NCBI GenBank assembly: GCA_029718625.1
Contig: CM056379.1
Location: forward strand, 69,744,670 to 69,808,669
DNA from: Synaphobranchus kaupii
Taxonomy: Eukaryota > Chordata > Actinopteri > Anguilliformes > Synaphobranchidae
Direction of reading: 5' to 3'
Length of the DNA: 64,000 bases
A program made the translations under genes and the position numbers. Shown one piece after another: positions 10,032 through 22,129 of the stretch (the first letter of the stretch is position 1; every line of letters begins with the position of its first letter). The notes under the pieces were generated by a model. It was given only the letters and a program-made list of their open reading frames with translations, made no database searches and was not told where the DNA came from.

Positions 10032-10506
10032 CATCATCCCAAACCATGCAGCTCAGGATCGCCTTGTGTTCAAGGCTACCCTCCTCTGGAGGGACAAGAC
10101 AGCGGCCTCCTCGGCTCTCATCGATTCCGGAGCCGACGCCAACTTTATGGACATCACCTTCGCCAGGAGGGCCGGCATTCCCACGGAGCTTCTACCCTCT
10201 CCCATTTCAGCTCTTGCTCTGGACGGTAGGAGCTTGGGGCTAGTTACCCACTCCACTGTTCCTATCCAACTTGTTTTGTCTGGCAATCATCGGGAATCTA
10301 TTCAACTCCTACTCATCCACTCTAAACAGTCTGCTCTTGTTTTAGGTCAGACCTGGCTCCGCCTCCACAACCCTCATATTGACTGGAAAGCCGGTCGCAT
10401 CCTGGCGTGGAGTGCCCACTGTCTAGCCAGTTGTCTCCGTTCTGCTCTACCCCCCTCCGGGGTCCAGAAATCCCTGTTCTGTGCAACCTGTGCCCGATTT
10501 ATCTAA
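9985..10506 (+). CDS. Aspartic protease region of pol (after -1 frameshift)
   Basis: This frame is one base back from gag and is open from the slippery site. It has no need of its own start, although ATG at 9994 exists. The retropepsin active site is [11 protein letters not shown] (DSGA, about residue 45 of the region), followed by a flap-like and a LVLGQTWL segment typical of gypsy proteases. It would cleave the Gag-Pol precursor inside the particle. The frame stops at 10506 and overlaps the reverse transcriptase frame (+1 relative to this one) by about 25 bases. Since sushi-type elements usually carry protease and RT in one frame, this looks like a one-base indel in this copy, though a second recoding event cannot be excluded. 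Confidence 0.8.
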   Translation, partial: PKRMGSPVKLGVLTSPIIPNHAAQDRLVFKATLLWRDKTAASSALIDSGADANFMDITFARRAGIPTELLPSPISALALDGRSLGLVTHSTVPIQLVLSGNHRESIQLLLIHSKQSALVLGQTWLRLHNPHIDWKAGRILAWSAHCLASCLRSALPPSGVQKSLFCATCARFI

Positions 10507-13345
10507 CGTTCCTAACCAATATCACGATCTGGTACAGGTTTTTTCTAAGTCACGTGCTCTGTCCTTACCTCCTCACAGGCCGTACGACTGTTGCATCGAT
10601 CTGCTGGCGGGAGCCAAACTGCCATCTGGCCGCCTCTACAGTCTGTCGGGACCGGAGAAATTGGCTATGGAGGAGTATATACATGAGTCCCTCGCTTCGG
10701 GTATTATCCGTCCCTCCTCATCCCCGGTCGGTGCAGGGTTCTTCTTCGTGGGGAAGAAGGATGGCTCTCTGCGACCCTGCATCGACTACCGTGGACTCAA
10801 TCAAGTCACTATCCGTAACAAGTACCCTCTTCCCCTCATTAACACCGCCTTTGAACCCCTCTCGCAAGCAGTTACATTTACGAAGCTCGACCTCCGTAAC
10901 GCTTATCATTTGGTGCGTATACGGGAGGGGGACGAATGGAAGACTGCTTTCAACACCCCGTTGGGCCACTATGAATACCTGGTGGTTCCCTTCGGCCTTA
11001 CTAACGCCCCAGCAGTCTTCCAGGGCATGGTGAACGACGTTTTGCGTGACCTATTGGGGAAGAGTGTATTTGTTTACATTGATGACATTTTAATTTTTTC
11101 TAAATCCCCCCAGGAACACGTTCTCCACGTCCGGGAGGTTCTCCAGCGGCTGCTGGAGAATCAGCTATTCGTCAAGGCAGAGAAATGTTCATTTCACGTC
11201 TCTACTGTCCCGTTCCTCGGCTTCATCATCGAGGAGGGCAGTATCCGGGCGGACCCTGCGAAAATCAAGGCGGTGACAGAATGGCCCCAACCCACCTCTC
11301 GCAAGCACCTTCAGCAGTTCCTTGGGTTTGCTAATTTCTATCGCCGCTTTATCCGCAATTATAGTGTCATTGCCGCTCCCCTTACCAAACTCACCTCCGT
11401 TGCATTGCCCTTCTGTTGGAATTCCGATGCCCAGCGAGCATTTGAACTGCTTAAGGTTCGGTTTTCCTCAGCTCCTATCCTCTGTCACCCGGACACTTCT
11501 CGTCAGTTCACCGTTGAGGTGGATGCCTCCGACACCGGCGTGGGGGCCATTCTGTCTCAACGAGCCGCCTTGGACAACAAGCTCCATCCCTGCGCATTCT
11601 TCTCCCGGAGACTGTCCTCCGCGGAGCGAAACTATGATGTCGGGGATCGGGAACTGCTGGCCATCAAACTGGCTCTTGAGGAGTGGCGCCACTGGCTGGA
11701 GGGGGCAGGTAATCCCTTCCTTGTTTTGACCGACCATCAAAACCTTATTTATTTAAAATCTGCCAAGAGGCTTAATGCCCGTCAGGCTAGATGGTCGTTA
11801 TTTTTTGCCCGTTTTAATTTTTCTGTTTCTTTCCGCCCCGGTTCCCGTAATATCAAGGCAGATGCCTTGTCCCGTATTTTTTCCCTCCCCTCCAGTCCTG
11901 CTGATCCGGAGCCCATTCTACCGGCTTCCTGTGTGGTGGCTGCGGTCTCCTGGGAGATCGAGGGTATCGTGAAGGCCGCTCAGACTTCCCAACCGGATCC
12001 CCGCAGTAACCCTAACTCCTGCCTTTTTGTGCCCAATTCCGTCCGCTCCCAGGTCCTTGAATGGGTTCACGCCTCGTGCCTGGCATGTCACCCAGGTGTT
12101 CCCAGAACGATCGCCCTTGTCAGGAGGAGTTTTTGGTGGCCTACCCTTAAGGGGGATACCCGTGCCTTTGTCCTGGCCTGCTCTGTGTGCGCCAGGAGCA
12201 AGGCATCCCACCAGCCTCCCTCTGGTCTTCTCCTTCCCCTCCCTGTCCCGGGCCGTCCTTGGAGTCACATTGGCGTTGACTTCGTCACCGGTCTGCCGTT
12301 GTCAGAAGGTAACACCGTTATTCTGACAATAGTGGACCGGTTCTCCAAGGCGGTTCACTTTGTTCCCCTCCCTAAACTCCCGTCTGCCCTTGAGACCGCT
12401 GAGCTCTTGGTGTTGCATGTGGTCAGGCTGCACGGGATCCCCTCTGACATTGTGTCTGACCGTGGGCCCCAGTTCTCCTCCCGGGTTTGGAAGGCGTTCT
12501 GTGTAGCCCTGGGTGCCTCGGCTAGTTTATCTTCTGGTTTTCATCCCCAGTCTAACGGCCAGGCAGAGAGGGCGAACCAGGACCTGGGGGCCGCCCTGCG
12601 GTGCGTCACTGTGCGTAATCCCGCCTCTTGGAGCCGTTTTCTCCCCTGGGTCGAGTACGCTCACAACTCCCTTAAATGTGCTTCTACAGGGTTATCTCCT
12701 TTCGAATGCTCGTTAGGCTATCAACCCCCTCTCCTGTCGGCCCAGGAGGCTGAGGTAGCTGTCCCCTCTGTTAAATCTCATCTCCTTAGATGTAAACGCA
12801 TGTGGAGGCTTACGCGCACCGCACTCCTTCGCTCCAATTCCCGTTCCCAACGTCTGGCGGACCTTCACAGGACCGCAGCCCCGCAGTATAGGGCCGGTCA
12901 GCAGGTCTGGCTCTCTACCTCTAATATTTCCCTTCCCTCCTCATCCAAGAAACTCCAGCCCCGCTTTATTGGTCCCTTCCCTATCATTTGTTTGGTTAAT
13001 CCAGTTTCGGTTAAACTTTCCCTCCCTGCCTCCCTCAAAGTTTACCCTGTTTTTCATGTTTCCCAAATTAAGCCTGTCTCCTCCAGCCCCCTCAGTACAC
13101 CCACCATCCCTCCACCTCCTGTCCGGGTTATCGACGACGCCCCGGCCTACACGGTTAACCGTGTTATTGATATCCGCCGTAAGGGCCGGGGCTTCCAATA
13201 CCTCGTCGACTGGGAGGGATATGGTCCTGAGGAGCGGTCGTGGCTCCACAAGAGCCTTATTCTGGATCACTCGCTCATCCTGGATTTCCACAGACTGTTC
13301 CCTGATAAAACCAGGCCTCCTGGTACGCCAGGTGGCGTACATTGA
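10481..13345 (+). CDS. pol: Pol: RT, RNase H, integrase, chromodomain
   Basis: An open frame of 954 codons (first codon GTG; the true precursor begins upstream in the protease). The reverse transcriptase has FVYIDDIL with catalytic YIDD at 199-202. RNase H shows D348, E391, D418 and D461. The integrase has an HHCC zinc site (H530, H537, C567, C570) and a DDE core at D600 (HIGVDF), D660 (SDRGPQF) and E696 (SNGQAERAN). The C-terminal chromodomain (about 889-935, [15 protein letters not shown]) marks a chromovirus and may direct insertion to modified chromatin. All catalytic residues are present. The stop falls in the polypurine tract before the 3' LTR. The only visible defect is the frame break at the protease junction. 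Confidence 0.93.
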   Translation: MQPVPDLSNVPNQYHDLVQVFSKSRALSLPPHRPYDCCIDLLAGAKLPSGRLYSLSGPEKLAMEEYIHESLASGIIRPSSSPVGAGFFFVGKKDGSLRPCIDYRGLNQVTIRNKYPLPLINTAFEPLSQAVTFTKLDLRNAYHLVRIREGDEWKTAFNTPLGHYEYLVVPFGLTNAPAVFQGMVNDVLRDLLGKSVFVYIDDILIFSKSPQEHVLHVREVLQRLLENQLFVKAEKCSFHVSTVPFLGFIIEEGSIRADPAKIKAVTEWPQPTSRKHLQQFLGFANFYRRFIRNYSVIAAPLTKLTSVALPFCWNSDAQRAFELLKVRFSSAPILCHPDTSRQFTVEVDASDTGVGAILSQRAALDNKLHPCAFFSRRLSSAERNYDVGDRELLAIKLALEEWRHWLEGAGNPFLVLTDHQNLIYLKSAKRLNARQARWSLFFARFNFSVSFRPGSRNIKADALSRIFSLPSSPADPEPILPASCVVAAVSWEIEGIVKAAQTSQPDPRSNPNSCLFVPNSVRSQVLEWVHASCLACHPGVPRTIALVRRSFWWPTLKGDTRAFVLACSVCARSKASHQPPSGLLLPLPVPGRPWSHIGVDFVTGLPLSEGNTVILTIVDRFSKAVHFVPLPKLPSALETAELLVLHVVRLHGIPSDIVSDRGPQFSSRVWKAFCVALGASASLSSGFHPQSNGQAERANQDLGAALRCVTVRNPASWSRFLPWVEYAHNSLKCASTGLSPFECSLGYQPPLLSAQEAEVAVPSVKSHLLRCKRMWRLTRTALLRSNSRSQRLADLHRTAAPQYRAGQQVWLSTSNISLPSSSKKLQPRFIGPFPIICLVNPVSVKLSLPASLKVYPVFHVSQIKPVSSSPLSTPTIPPPPVRVIDDAPAYTVNRVIDIRRKGRGFQYLVDWEGYGPEERSWLHKSLILDHSLILDFHRLFPDKTRPPGTPGGVH

Positions 13346-13353
13346 GGGGGGGG
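13344..13353 (+). promoter_or_regulatory. Polypurine tract of the sushi-type element
   Basis: GAGGGGGGGG sits 3 bp before the 3' LTR and would prime plus-strand DNA synthesis. Confidence 0.75.
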
Positions 13354-13356
13354 TAC

Positions 13357-14853
13357 TGTAACGTTCCGTTCCCTTCCTGTCCGTTTTCTGTGTTTTCCCT
13401 TTTTCCCTCCGTGTCATGTTGGATTCCTTTGTCCGTGTTTTCCCTGCTGCTGCAGTCTGGGCGTCTTCCTCTGTCTTGTTCGTTTGATTATCACTTTTGT
13501 TTCCGCCTATCGCTCTCCCCACTCGTTGCATGCATTCCTCACCTTTGTGTTTAGCAATCACTCCCGGTTATTTTCCACACCTGTTTCTCATTCACTCTTT
13601 CATTCCCTGCACTATTTAAACCCCTGTCTGGTTGCTAGTCGGCGCCAGTTCGTTAACTAACCTTCCTAGTTAATGTCATGTCACGTTTCTGGTCCGGTGT
13701 TCTACTGTTCGCTTTGTGAACCTGCTTACCTGTTCTGCGGTTTGGTAGCTATCCTCCCGTAACATTCGCTGTTGCATGCTACTTAACTTGTCTCCCTTCA
13801 AATCTCCAGACGCCGTGGTTCCAGCCTCCCTGTAGCAGTGTTCGTTTTTCCCTTTATGTTGCGTGAGTGTGTTGCGGTACTCCCACCTCCAGCTCGGGTC
13901 TAGATCCGCTGCCAAGTCCTGCCTGGCTAACTCACTCTGTCGTTCCTGTCCGGCCGTAGCTACCTCCTGTACTTCGGTTACGGTTCCAGGATCCCTGGAG
14001 TACAGCCGGCTCCGACGAGACCTACCCGAGCTACGCCTCACCTCCCAGCCCCGTCGGGTTTTCGCCAGCTACAACCCTGGCTGTCGTCTAAACCTCCATT
14101 AAGACCTCCCGGTCGAAACCCTGTCTGCAGTACCCTGCTACTAACCTCTGCTTTCTATCCTTGATTCAAGTTGACCGTCCGGTCCAGTTCCTGTGTCAGT
14201 CCCGGAGAGAGATTCTCCGCCCAAGTAAAGTCCAGTTTCGGCTTGGAACAATCGCGCCGTTCCAGTACCTGTACCTGAGTGATTCACCCGGTCCAGTTCC
14301 AGTCCAGTCCCGGTGGATAGCCCACCATTCCGTGAGAGTCCAGTTCCGGCTTGGGACGTATTCCGTTCCAGCACCCGTTTCCTGAGTGGACCTCCCGGTC
14401 CAGTTCCAGTCCAGTTCCAGTCCAGTTCCTGTCCAGTGCCGGTGTGTTGTACACCTCCAGTAAAGTCCAGTTCCGGCTTGGAACAAGTTCCGTGCCGGCT
14501 CCCGTTTTCCTGAGTGGACCTCCCGGTCCAGTTCCGGTCCAGACCCGGTGCTTACGCCTCCACCTACCCTATCCAGTTCCGGCTTGGAACAGTAGGGCAC
14601 TTCCTGCACCCAGTCCGGCTTGGACTTCCAGTCCTGCACCCCTTCGGTTCCGGCTTGGAACCTACCGTGATTTAAAGTCCAGCTCCGGCTTGGAGCAGTC
14701 CGTATAGGACTTAATTTATGTTCTATGTATATATATTGTTTTGACTTTCCTGTACAGCTTTGGGACTACCCCAACGCTTAATAAATATCCCCTTTTCTTG
14801 AATCTGCCTCCTGGTCGTTGCACTTGGGTTCGTCCCGTATCAGGATCGTAACA
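13357..14853 (+). repeat. 3' LTR of the sushi-type element
   Basis: Same length as the 5' LTR (offset 5847) with five substitutions in total. The hairpin array is repeated at 14235-14696. Followed by the target repeat CAATG. Confidence 0.93.
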
Positions 14854-15336
14854 CAATGACTTTTATTTCTCTTGCAAGCAGAAACAATAGAATGAGAAGG
14901 TCTTACGTAAGCCCTCTGACTTATCAGAGAATGCACACAATATATATATCTTAACACACAAGCATAGGCATTCCCTAATACCCAACCCCCTCAGAGCCTT
15001 TGCCTCATGCAGAGGTCAGGTGGCTTATCTTGACAGTTAAGATAGTGGTTCTTGTTTTGCAGTTTTGCACGTCATTTATAGGAAATGACACAGCTTTTTA
15101 AAAGACATAAAGAAGATGTTAGTTCCTGTGACGTCAACCATTCTTGTCAGCTCAAAACGTAGCCTGTAGCCTTACTGACTTATGCGGATATCTAATCATA
15201 ACAACAGCATAGCATGAGGAATGAACAGAATGTTTGTTTCTCATAATGTTTGTTTCTCTTTAGTCCCTTTCTAAGCTTACCAAGCGAGTTTTAATGCATT
15301 AGCAAAGCACATTGGAAAAGAAAATTTTCCCTTACA
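14854..15336 (-). repeat. ERV 3' LTR, U3-R part (minus)
   Basis: On the minus strand it starts TGTAAGGGAAAA at 15336, directly after a polypurine tract. About 185 bp (15150-15336) match 26180-26365, the start of the ERV 5' LTR, with scattered differences. AATAAA on the minus strand (14866-14871) is the likely poly(A) signal. The sushi-type element landed just downstream of it, pushing the LTR tail to 7441-7509. Confidence 0.75.
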
Positions 15337-15350
15337 TTTCCCTCCTTTTA
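15337..15350 (-). promoter_or_regulatory. ERV polypurine tract
   Basis: Minus strand TAAAAGGAGGGAAA directly precedes the LTR start, where retroviral plus-strand synthesis begins. Confidence 0.75.
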
Positions 15351-15507
15351 TCATTCTATGATAAGTAAACACACGGAGGAAAAATTTTACAGAGCACGTC
15401 TTCCTCCTCCAGGGCCGTTGATGTAAAACACTGGTGACCTGCTGCACTGAGGTGGTTCTCTGTGGGTTTTTAAACCGCCTGAGAACTAACATCCATTGCG
15501 TTGGCTG

Positions 15508-16183
15508 TTACCTTTCCTCCTCCGGTAGAGGTGGCGCTCGTCTGCAGTGGCTGGTGTTGACCCACGATACTCGCCCTTCTACTTGAACCGCCGTTGGTGT
15601 GGTGAGCAGAATCTGGAACGGACCTCTCCAATGCTTCTGGTGCCACTTCTGCCTCCTGAAGTCCTTGACGACCACCGAGTCACCTGGCTGCAGTGTGTAT
15701 AGAGGTCCGCTGGCTGGCTTGGGAAGGACTGCTTTTAGAGTCCCCCCTGGGGGGTGAAAACCTGCCCTCATTGGTCATCCTGTGATGACCTCAAAGGGAG
15801 AGAGACCTGTTGAACTGTTAGTCAGGCCTCACATGCCTGTGAGTACTATTGGCAGGGCTCGGACCCAGTCCAACTTTGTTTCTGCCATTACTTTAGTCAG
15901 TTTTGTTTTCAGTGTCTGATTTGCTCTTTCCACTGCACCTCCACTCTGTGTTTGTGATGGCTGCTACCATCCCTCCTTTTGACACGTGGTCTTTACCATG
16001 TGTCAACTTAGCATAGTAGGGCAACAGATATTGGGGGAGGCAGGGCTTGCCTGTAGGGCCGTACCATACGCCGTCAGTGAACGAGGCGGTTTTAGTCCGT
16101 TTATTTTTGTCAGCATGAGAAGCTGACGCTTGATACTCTGCTACTGTGGGGGAGGGAGGAAGTGGTGACGTGTCTGCAAGCAT
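15508..16183 (-). pseudogene. ERV integrase remnant
   Basis: The upper part (16183-15893) holds the end of the RNase H spacer and part of the integrase zinc region ('HGKDHVSKGG'). The lower part (15890-15508) is the integrase C-terminal domain of the gamma/epsilon-retrovirus type ('WHQKHWRGPFQILL'). The DDE catalytic core between them is missing, and stops and a frameshift break the rest. Only about 170 bp separate the integrase end from the LTR, so there is no env gene. Identity is clear from the conserved blocks; the gene cannot be functional. Confidence 0.8.
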
Positions 16184-16745
16184 CTGTAGTTGTGTGCTGG
16201 GTGGGGCTTGAGGGGCAGTTTTTTCTTGGAAAGGGAAAGCAGCACATGTTGATAATGTAACATTTTAGCAGGGGAAAAATTAGCAGTTTTCTGTTTGAGC
16301 AGTATCTCTGCTACTGATTGCGGAAACAAAACTCTGAGAGTGCGATATGCAACCGGGGGGGCGAAGTGGAAACTGCGATGGAGGCAGCTGTCACCGCTTG
16401 CAGGCAAGGGGGGATTCCCCTTGCAACCGCATCGAGTCTTTGTGAGTAGTAAGCAACAGGCCTTTTTTTTACCACCGTGCTCTTGCATGAGCACAGCAGA
16501 CATATAACCAGCCTTCTCACCCACTGCCAAAGTAAAACATTTATTCATATCAGGCAGCCCTGCGCACTTGCCAACACAGTTTTGAGTTTATTGAAATCTA
16601 CGCATGCACGGTCAGTCCAAGTCACATTGTCTGATGCTGCTAGGGCATGGCCGTGAGCCAGGTCATGCAGGGACTGTGTAAGTTCCGCATAGTCTGAGAT
16701 CCACTGTCTGCAGTAACCAGTCATACCTAAGTGATGTACCGACAA
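16184..16745 (-). pseudogene. ERV RT connection and RNase H remnant
   Basis: The minus strand reads 'GMTGYCRQWISDYAELTQ' (near 16740-16690), the block after the RT palm in class I retroviruses, then RNase H-like text ('AGYMSAVLMQEHGG', near 16510) with shifted frames. The RT block is separated from the RT core at 17810 by the LINE insertion. Confidence 0.75.
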
Positions 16746-17785
16746 CAGAGAAAAATGGGGTGTGACGTCTCTGGAAACAGGGAATTACTGATCATACTGA
16801 GAAATTTGAGATCGGACATCAACAAAATCAAGGGAAAAATAGCCATAATGCAGGCAGAAATAACCAAGCCACCGGAGGACAGTGCAGAAAATAGCGAGGG
16901 GTAATGAACTCCGAGATCTGGCAATCATACCAACTCAGGCTAAATGCACGGAATTTACAGGGGACAACAGAACATCATAAAAACGTAGAAACGGACACGT
17001 TTAATTTGGACATTAGCCGAACAAAATTTGAGAATGTTGGACGTGGAACTGAAACAAATTGTTTTGACCAAAGTATGACATGCACATTTAAACCTACTAT
17101 TTTGGTACTTAATAATCTGATTTTAACAACCTGGTTTGTTTTACTTTAGAGTAGTTTATTTGATTTTATTTTTCTTTCCTTCCTGATCAGTTTCGCCATA
17201 AAGAAAACTCAGCTATGATGTTATGATAATAAAAATATCTGTTTTAATCAAATGTATAATATGAACATTGAAACAAAGTGTTTGACCAATGTATGCCATG
17301 CACATTTAAACCTACTTAACTGGACCTTAACAATATGACTGTAAAAATCCGGTTTGTGTATTTTATTTTATTTTATTTTTTTTCATTTCCTTCTTGATCA
17401 ATTTCGCTATAAAGAAAACTCAGCTATGATGTTATGATACTAAAAATATCTATTTTAATCAAATGTATAATATGAACATTGAAACAAATTGTTTGACCAA
17501 TGTATGACAGGCACATTTAAACCTACTTAATTGGACTTTAATAATCTGACTTTAAAAATCCGGTTTGTTTCACTTTAGAGTATTTTAGTTTATTTTTATT
17601 TTTTCTTTCCTTCTTGATCAATTTTGCTATAAAGAAAACTTAGCTATGCTGTTGTGATACTAAAAATATCTGCTTTTTTCCCGTATCCCTTTTCGGCAGG
17701 AAATGTATTTGAAATGAATATTTCAGAAATGTGATGCAATGTGATCATGCACATGCCGAAATAAATAAATAAATAAATAAATAAA
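16746..17785 (+). mobile_element. 5'-truncated LINE inserted in ERV pol
   Basis: It interrupts the ERV pol frame between '..KQLMSFL' and 'GMTGYC..'. The 3' end carries an (AAAT)n tail (17758-17785), and a minimal TAAG repeat flanks it. The 5' part encodes a short lysine/glutamate-rich, coiled-coil-like piece (about 16800-16900) resembling LINE ORF1, then stops. The rest is untranslated sequence containing a threefold tandem repeat. Superfamily not determined. Confidence 0.6.
17050..17690 (+). repeat. Three tandem copies of a ~211-bp unit
   Basis: The block 'gaaacaaattgtttgacc' and the text after it recur at about 17058, 17271 and 17481, each ending in 'aaagaaaactcagctatgatg' or a variant. 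Units differ by a few per cent. They lie in the 3' untranslated part of the LINE insertion. Confidence 0.85.
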
Positions 17786-17809
17786 TTAAGAAAGACATTA
17801 GTTGTTTCT

Positions 17810-18770
17810 TAGTCCGTGGTTTTGGTAGATCCAGAATCGCTTGGATTCTGCTATCTCCCAAAGTTTTACCGTCAGCTGAAATTTCATGACCCAAATACAC
17901 AACATTGCTTTGTGCAAGCTGAACCTTATCAGCAGAGACTTTGTGTCCCTGTGAAGCCAAAAATCTGAGCAATAGTAGAGAGTCTGCTTCACATGTGGCC
18001 TGATCAGGAGAGCAGACTAAAATGTCATCTACATACTGCACTAGAGTGCTTCTGTTATTTTGAAATGAGAAACCCTCTAGATTTTCTTGCAGCGCTGCTG
18101 AGAATACTGCCGGGGATTCTGCATACCCCTGGGGCATTCGAGACCATGTGTGTATTTTGCCTTGGAATGTAAACGCAAACCAGAACTGACATTCTACAGG
18201 CTCTACAGGAATGCTAAAAAATGCATTTGCTAGATCGATCACAGAGAAATACTTTGCATTGCCCGGGACTTGAGATAGTATGGTAGTGGGGTTTGGAACC
18301 ACAAAGGCACGCTGTTGTACAGCGCTATTTACAGCCCTAAGGTCCTGCACAAAGCGCCAGGAACCATTAGCCATTTTTACTGGTAGAATTGGAGTATTGC
18401 AGGGGAAGTTCGGGCATGGCACAATGATACCTGTTTTTAATAGGCCCTCAAAAACCAGTTTTATACCCTGTTCCCACTCAGGCCTGAGGGGATACTGGTG
18501 TTTGCACGGTCTGTAATTAGATTTAGGCGTGATCCTCAGCGGGGTGGCGTCAGACATTAATCCCACATCATATTACGACATTGCCCAAAGTGTCGGGGGA
18601 AGTGCATCTAGTTTTGCATTATGTGTTGTAAATAGAGTATTGGTGCGTTGTCGCATCTCGTGTATGCTGCAAACTGCATTCAATGACTGCCGAAACTGGT
18701 AGGCAGAAAATATGGGAGAAAATAGGAAAGCGTGCGAGAATGTAACAGAAGTTTTATTTTCTAAATCCAT
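17810..18770 (-). pseudogene. ERV reverse transcriptase
   Basis: The minus strand encodes the RT fingers-palm of a class I ERV. The palm carries 'LVQYVDDILVCS' with an intact YVDD. Other family blocks are 'RFVQDLRAVNSAV' and 'MPQGYAESPAVFS'. The 273-codon frame (18566-17745) runs into the LINE insertion. A stop near 18570 separates it from the N-terminal piece (18770-18573). Not functional: split, with stops. Confidence 0.85.
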
Positions 18771-18791
18771 TACTTCTAAAGGAACGGTATA

Positions 18792-19091
18792 TTATTCAGT
18801 ACTGATTCCTCCTCCTGCATCCTGACTGAGCATTGTATTACCACTAAACGCGGGTGCTGGCTTTTTCCAAAATTTTGTTGTTATAACTGAGGTGCCAGCT
18901 CCAGTATCTACTACAAAATCGAGCTCTCGCCTGCCGACTTTCAGCCTCCACAGTGGTAATGCCTTTGCCGTAGTATGCAAAAGGAACCTTGCGTACTCAC
19001 CCCCTGCCGCCGGATTCCCTTCCCCCCCCCAACACTTCATTGCTGGTGCTGGGGCCTTGTTACTGACACACCTTTTGGAGCAGAATCCCAA
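18792..19091 (-). pseudogene. ERV protease
   Basis: A minus-strand frame with 'LDFVVDTGAGTSVITTKFW', the retropepsin DTGA active site. It overlaps the gag nucleocapsid end in another frame, so a shift or readthrough was needed in the ancestor. It lies between gag and RT as expected. Confidence 0.8.
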
Positions 19092-19706
19092 TCTGCCTCA
19101 CCCAAATCGCATTTCTTCTTTCGACAGTCCGGGGCAAAGTGGCCAGGCTTCTTGCAGTAGAAACATAGTTCATCTTTTGTATCTCCACGGCTGTTGTTGT
19201 AGCCGCCTCTGTCTCGTCCTCGGTCCCGGCCGCCTCTGTCTCCTCCCCTCTGTCCCTGGCCTTGGAACGCTTGTAGTTGGGCCAGTTGTAGCTGGTCGGT
19301 TACCTTGGTTCTGGCCTGGGCTGTTTTCTGGATTTTGGCCACTGCTTGCTTCTCACAGTGGGTTGAGTAACACAGCACTTCCTTCAGCCGCTGGGTCTCC
19401 CAGCATATGCACGACTGCTGGGTTGCAGCAGCTAGATCCTTTCTCAGTCCTTTTATAAAACAGTTAGTTGACATTGCCATGGCGTCTGAACAGTCATTAG
19501 CTGGCTTTGTCATTCCGCTATGATCTACGAATACTTCCGTAAGGCGGTTTAGATAGTCAGTTGCAGTCTCCGATGGGCCCTGAACTGTATTTTGTACCGC
19601 CTCCCAGTTCATAATTATCGGGTAGGCCTGTGTCATACGAGCCCAGAGGTACGCTATGGTGACGTTATATGGGGCTTGCACTTCCGTGGACGGGGCATAT
19701 GGGTGT
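19037..19706 (-). pseudogene. ERV gag, capsid end and nucleocapsid
   Basis: About 215 codons are open: a capsid C-terminal domain with a major homology region-like 'QGPSETATDYLNRL', an Arg/Gly/Asp-rich basic linker, and one CCHC knuckle, CFYCKKPGHFAPDC. A single knuckle fits gamma/epsilon retroviruses. The frame continues into 24017-23409, but a hAT element splits it. Confidence 0.85.
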
Positions 19707-20937
19707 GTTGTTACTAGGGTTTCAAAGGGGTGGAAAATTTCCGGTAAATTTCCGGAAATTTACCATGGAAAGTTAAGCTCGGGAATTTTGGAGATTTTGA
19801 CCAATTATTATTATTTATTTATTTTTTGCAAAAGTTAGCCTATAACATGGAACTTAAATTTAGTTGGAAAATACACAACTGCAATTCTAGATCTTGCAGC
19901 ATGCTTTGGTTAAAACAACCCAATTTAATACAAATTCAGTTGAATTTCAACCCTTTTAAACAATTTCTAGTGATTATGTCTTACCATCAATTTCCTGGAT
20001 TGTTGAATATAACAAAATATGTCGTTTTTTCTGGACCAGCTTCAAGTATATTTTACGTTTTAGTATTTTACGTTTTAGTATCTCAAAAACTATTCACTGC
20101 ACATCCATGGTTGAAAGTTTCAATGAAAGAAGAGGCTTGTACCATTCAGAAATTTGCATCAGAATAAATTTATGTAAAAATGGTCACATACAGTTTATAC
20201 ATAATACACATAAAAAAACAAAAAAAAGTACAAAACGCCTTGTGTTTTTACAGTTTAGCACTGACTATTTCAACTTCAAAGTACTGGTAAAGATATCTAC
20301 AGGCTTTCCTTATCCATTGGTAATTTTTCCAAAACTGTGCCCAGTGTCCCAATATTTATCCAAACCTCTCCAAATATAAAACATGTGCATATCTTTCTGT
20401 CCAGGCATGTCAATCATCAGAAAACTTTATCTTTCTATTGAAACAGTTTTTGTAATACAAAATGTAAAGAAAATAAACCTACACATGTTTTGTATATATG
20501 TGTATGAGAGTATGCTCTTACAAATTGTGCCGAAATTGTGCCCAAAAGTGCCCAAATACCTCTCCGAACAGGATTACTTGCCCGAATGTTATCCAACCAA
20601 TCTGCTTTACATTTAAAATGGCACTGTACTTCAAAATTAGATTTACCAGAGCCCCATAAGCCAGCAGAATAACAGGTTTATCTATAACAAGCCTTCAACT
20701 TGACTTTTTACAGCAAAAGTAATGAATTATACATCACTATTTGGCAAACCTGTCTGTTACCACCTCCTACGACAGAGGTGTCAGGTGGGGGAGGGGTGTC
20801 TTCACTGTCCTCCCTGAAAAAGACAGATTCAAGTACATTACTAAGTAGAATCACTAAAAAATGAGAACACAAATTATCTCAAAAAAACATATGGCAAGTA
20901 TTAGAATTAAGTGGAAAAAAAATTTTATTTTATAAAA

Positions 20938-20943
20938 AAAATA

Positions 20944-20974
<31 letters not shown>

Positions 20975-21002
20975 TATATATAATATATATATACGTATAT
21001 AC
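20938..21002. repeat. (AT)n/(CA)n microsatellite
   Basis: Mostly alternating AT with a short ACACACA break. Confidence 0.9.
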
Positions 21003-21371
21003 ATTAAAAAATCTTACATCCACAGTACGTCTGATATTAGCTCCAACATAATTAGCAATCGTAGCTAACTAGGATTTATGAATTAGTTTGTCAGCTTGCA
21101 CGAACTAAATTACATTATTATAATACTGTAATGTCTTGACTGAACCGTGAAATAAAGTACTGAGAATGGATGTCATTTCATGCGTAAATTCAACAACTAG
21201 CCCTTGTGTTGGTTTCTGCACAAAGAAACAGGGAATGAACGCTAGAAAACAAACAAACAAACAGCAGGCGCTCCTTACCAGCCTGTGAAACCATAGCTAA
21301 CTAGCGAACTGCTGCGAGAATCCATTTATCACCAAACTAAATATACTCTAGATAATAGCGCTCCATACTGT

Positions 21372-21421
21372 TGATGATTATGATGATGATGATGATGATA
21401 ATAACAATAATAATAATAACA
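21372..21421. repeat. (TGA)n and (ATA)n trinucleotide run
   Basis: 'gatgatgatgatgatgata' followed by 'ataataataataac'. Confidence 0.85.
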
Positions 21422-21464
21422 ATTTGTATTATATATTTTTTAAAACACTTACATGTCCAGGCAC

Positions 21465-21660
21465 GGGTCCCATGCCGGAGTCATTGCTCTGCCAGAACAC
21501 AGACTTCTTCACCTCTGGGAAACTTCGGTGGAACACCTCCAAAACCTGAGCAACCGTGAAATAAGCGCTCTTCTTTCCACCGTTGATTGCCACGTTCGCG
21601 TATAAATGTATAAAATAATCGTAAACTTTGAAGCAGCAAAGACATCACCAGCGCAATTGC
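21465..21660 (-). other. Possible decayed exon in the hAT element
   Basis: One minus-strand frame of about 65 codons is open and looks coding ('NGGKKSAYFTVAQVLEVF'). It ends near a canonical donor GTAAGT at about 21450. I do not recognise the domain. It could be a relic transposase exon or chance. Confidence 0.25.
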
Positions 21661-22129
21661 ACCATACAACAAACCTCCGTATGCGTACAGAGAAAATACG
21701 TCACAGGACAGTTTTTCAGCTCACAAAAAAGCTACACATTGCTAAATATCATCTGGATATACTACAAACAGCAATCCAGGCCATCCCTTCCAGATAAACT
21801 CAGTAAAAATGGCCACAGGCGTCATCTGATGCTGTCGACAGTCAGGAGCGCACAGCCGATTGCGCAATAGGCTGTCGTTACGCGTGGATACAGCGCCGTT
21901 CCCAGTCGCTGGAATATGACATCTTTTACTTCATTTAAAGGGGTAGGAAACCCCGTCGAAGATAATCCACGTGTTTTACGTTAGATCATTCCTGAAGCAG
22001 TCTAGTAATGGTTTTACGCAACGGTGGTAACGTAGTACAAAGGTCAATGCGATGGGTACGCACCATGGAAATCGAGAGTTTGCTGGAGAATGGATTAATG
22101 GATTACGAAAAAGCGTTCAGGATTCTTCA

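Larger units (their letters stand above)
7510..14853 (+). mobile_element. Full-length sushi-type Ty3/gypsy chromovirus
   Basis: A 7344-bp LTR retrotransposon with two 1497-bp LTRs (7510-9006 and 13357-14853) that both start TGT and end ACA. It is flanked by the direct repeat CAATG (7505-7509 and 14854-14858). Internal order is gag, -1 frameshift, protease, reverse transcriptase, RNase H, integrase, chromodomain, polypurine tract. The LTRs differ at only five positions (7542, 7719, 8016, 8427, 8639 and their 3' counterparts), so insertion is recent. It sits inside the ERV 3' LTR. The chromodomain and gag type match the fish sushi-ichi group, whose relatives gave rise to mammalian PEG10/RTL1 (family knowledge). 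Confidence 0.95.
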
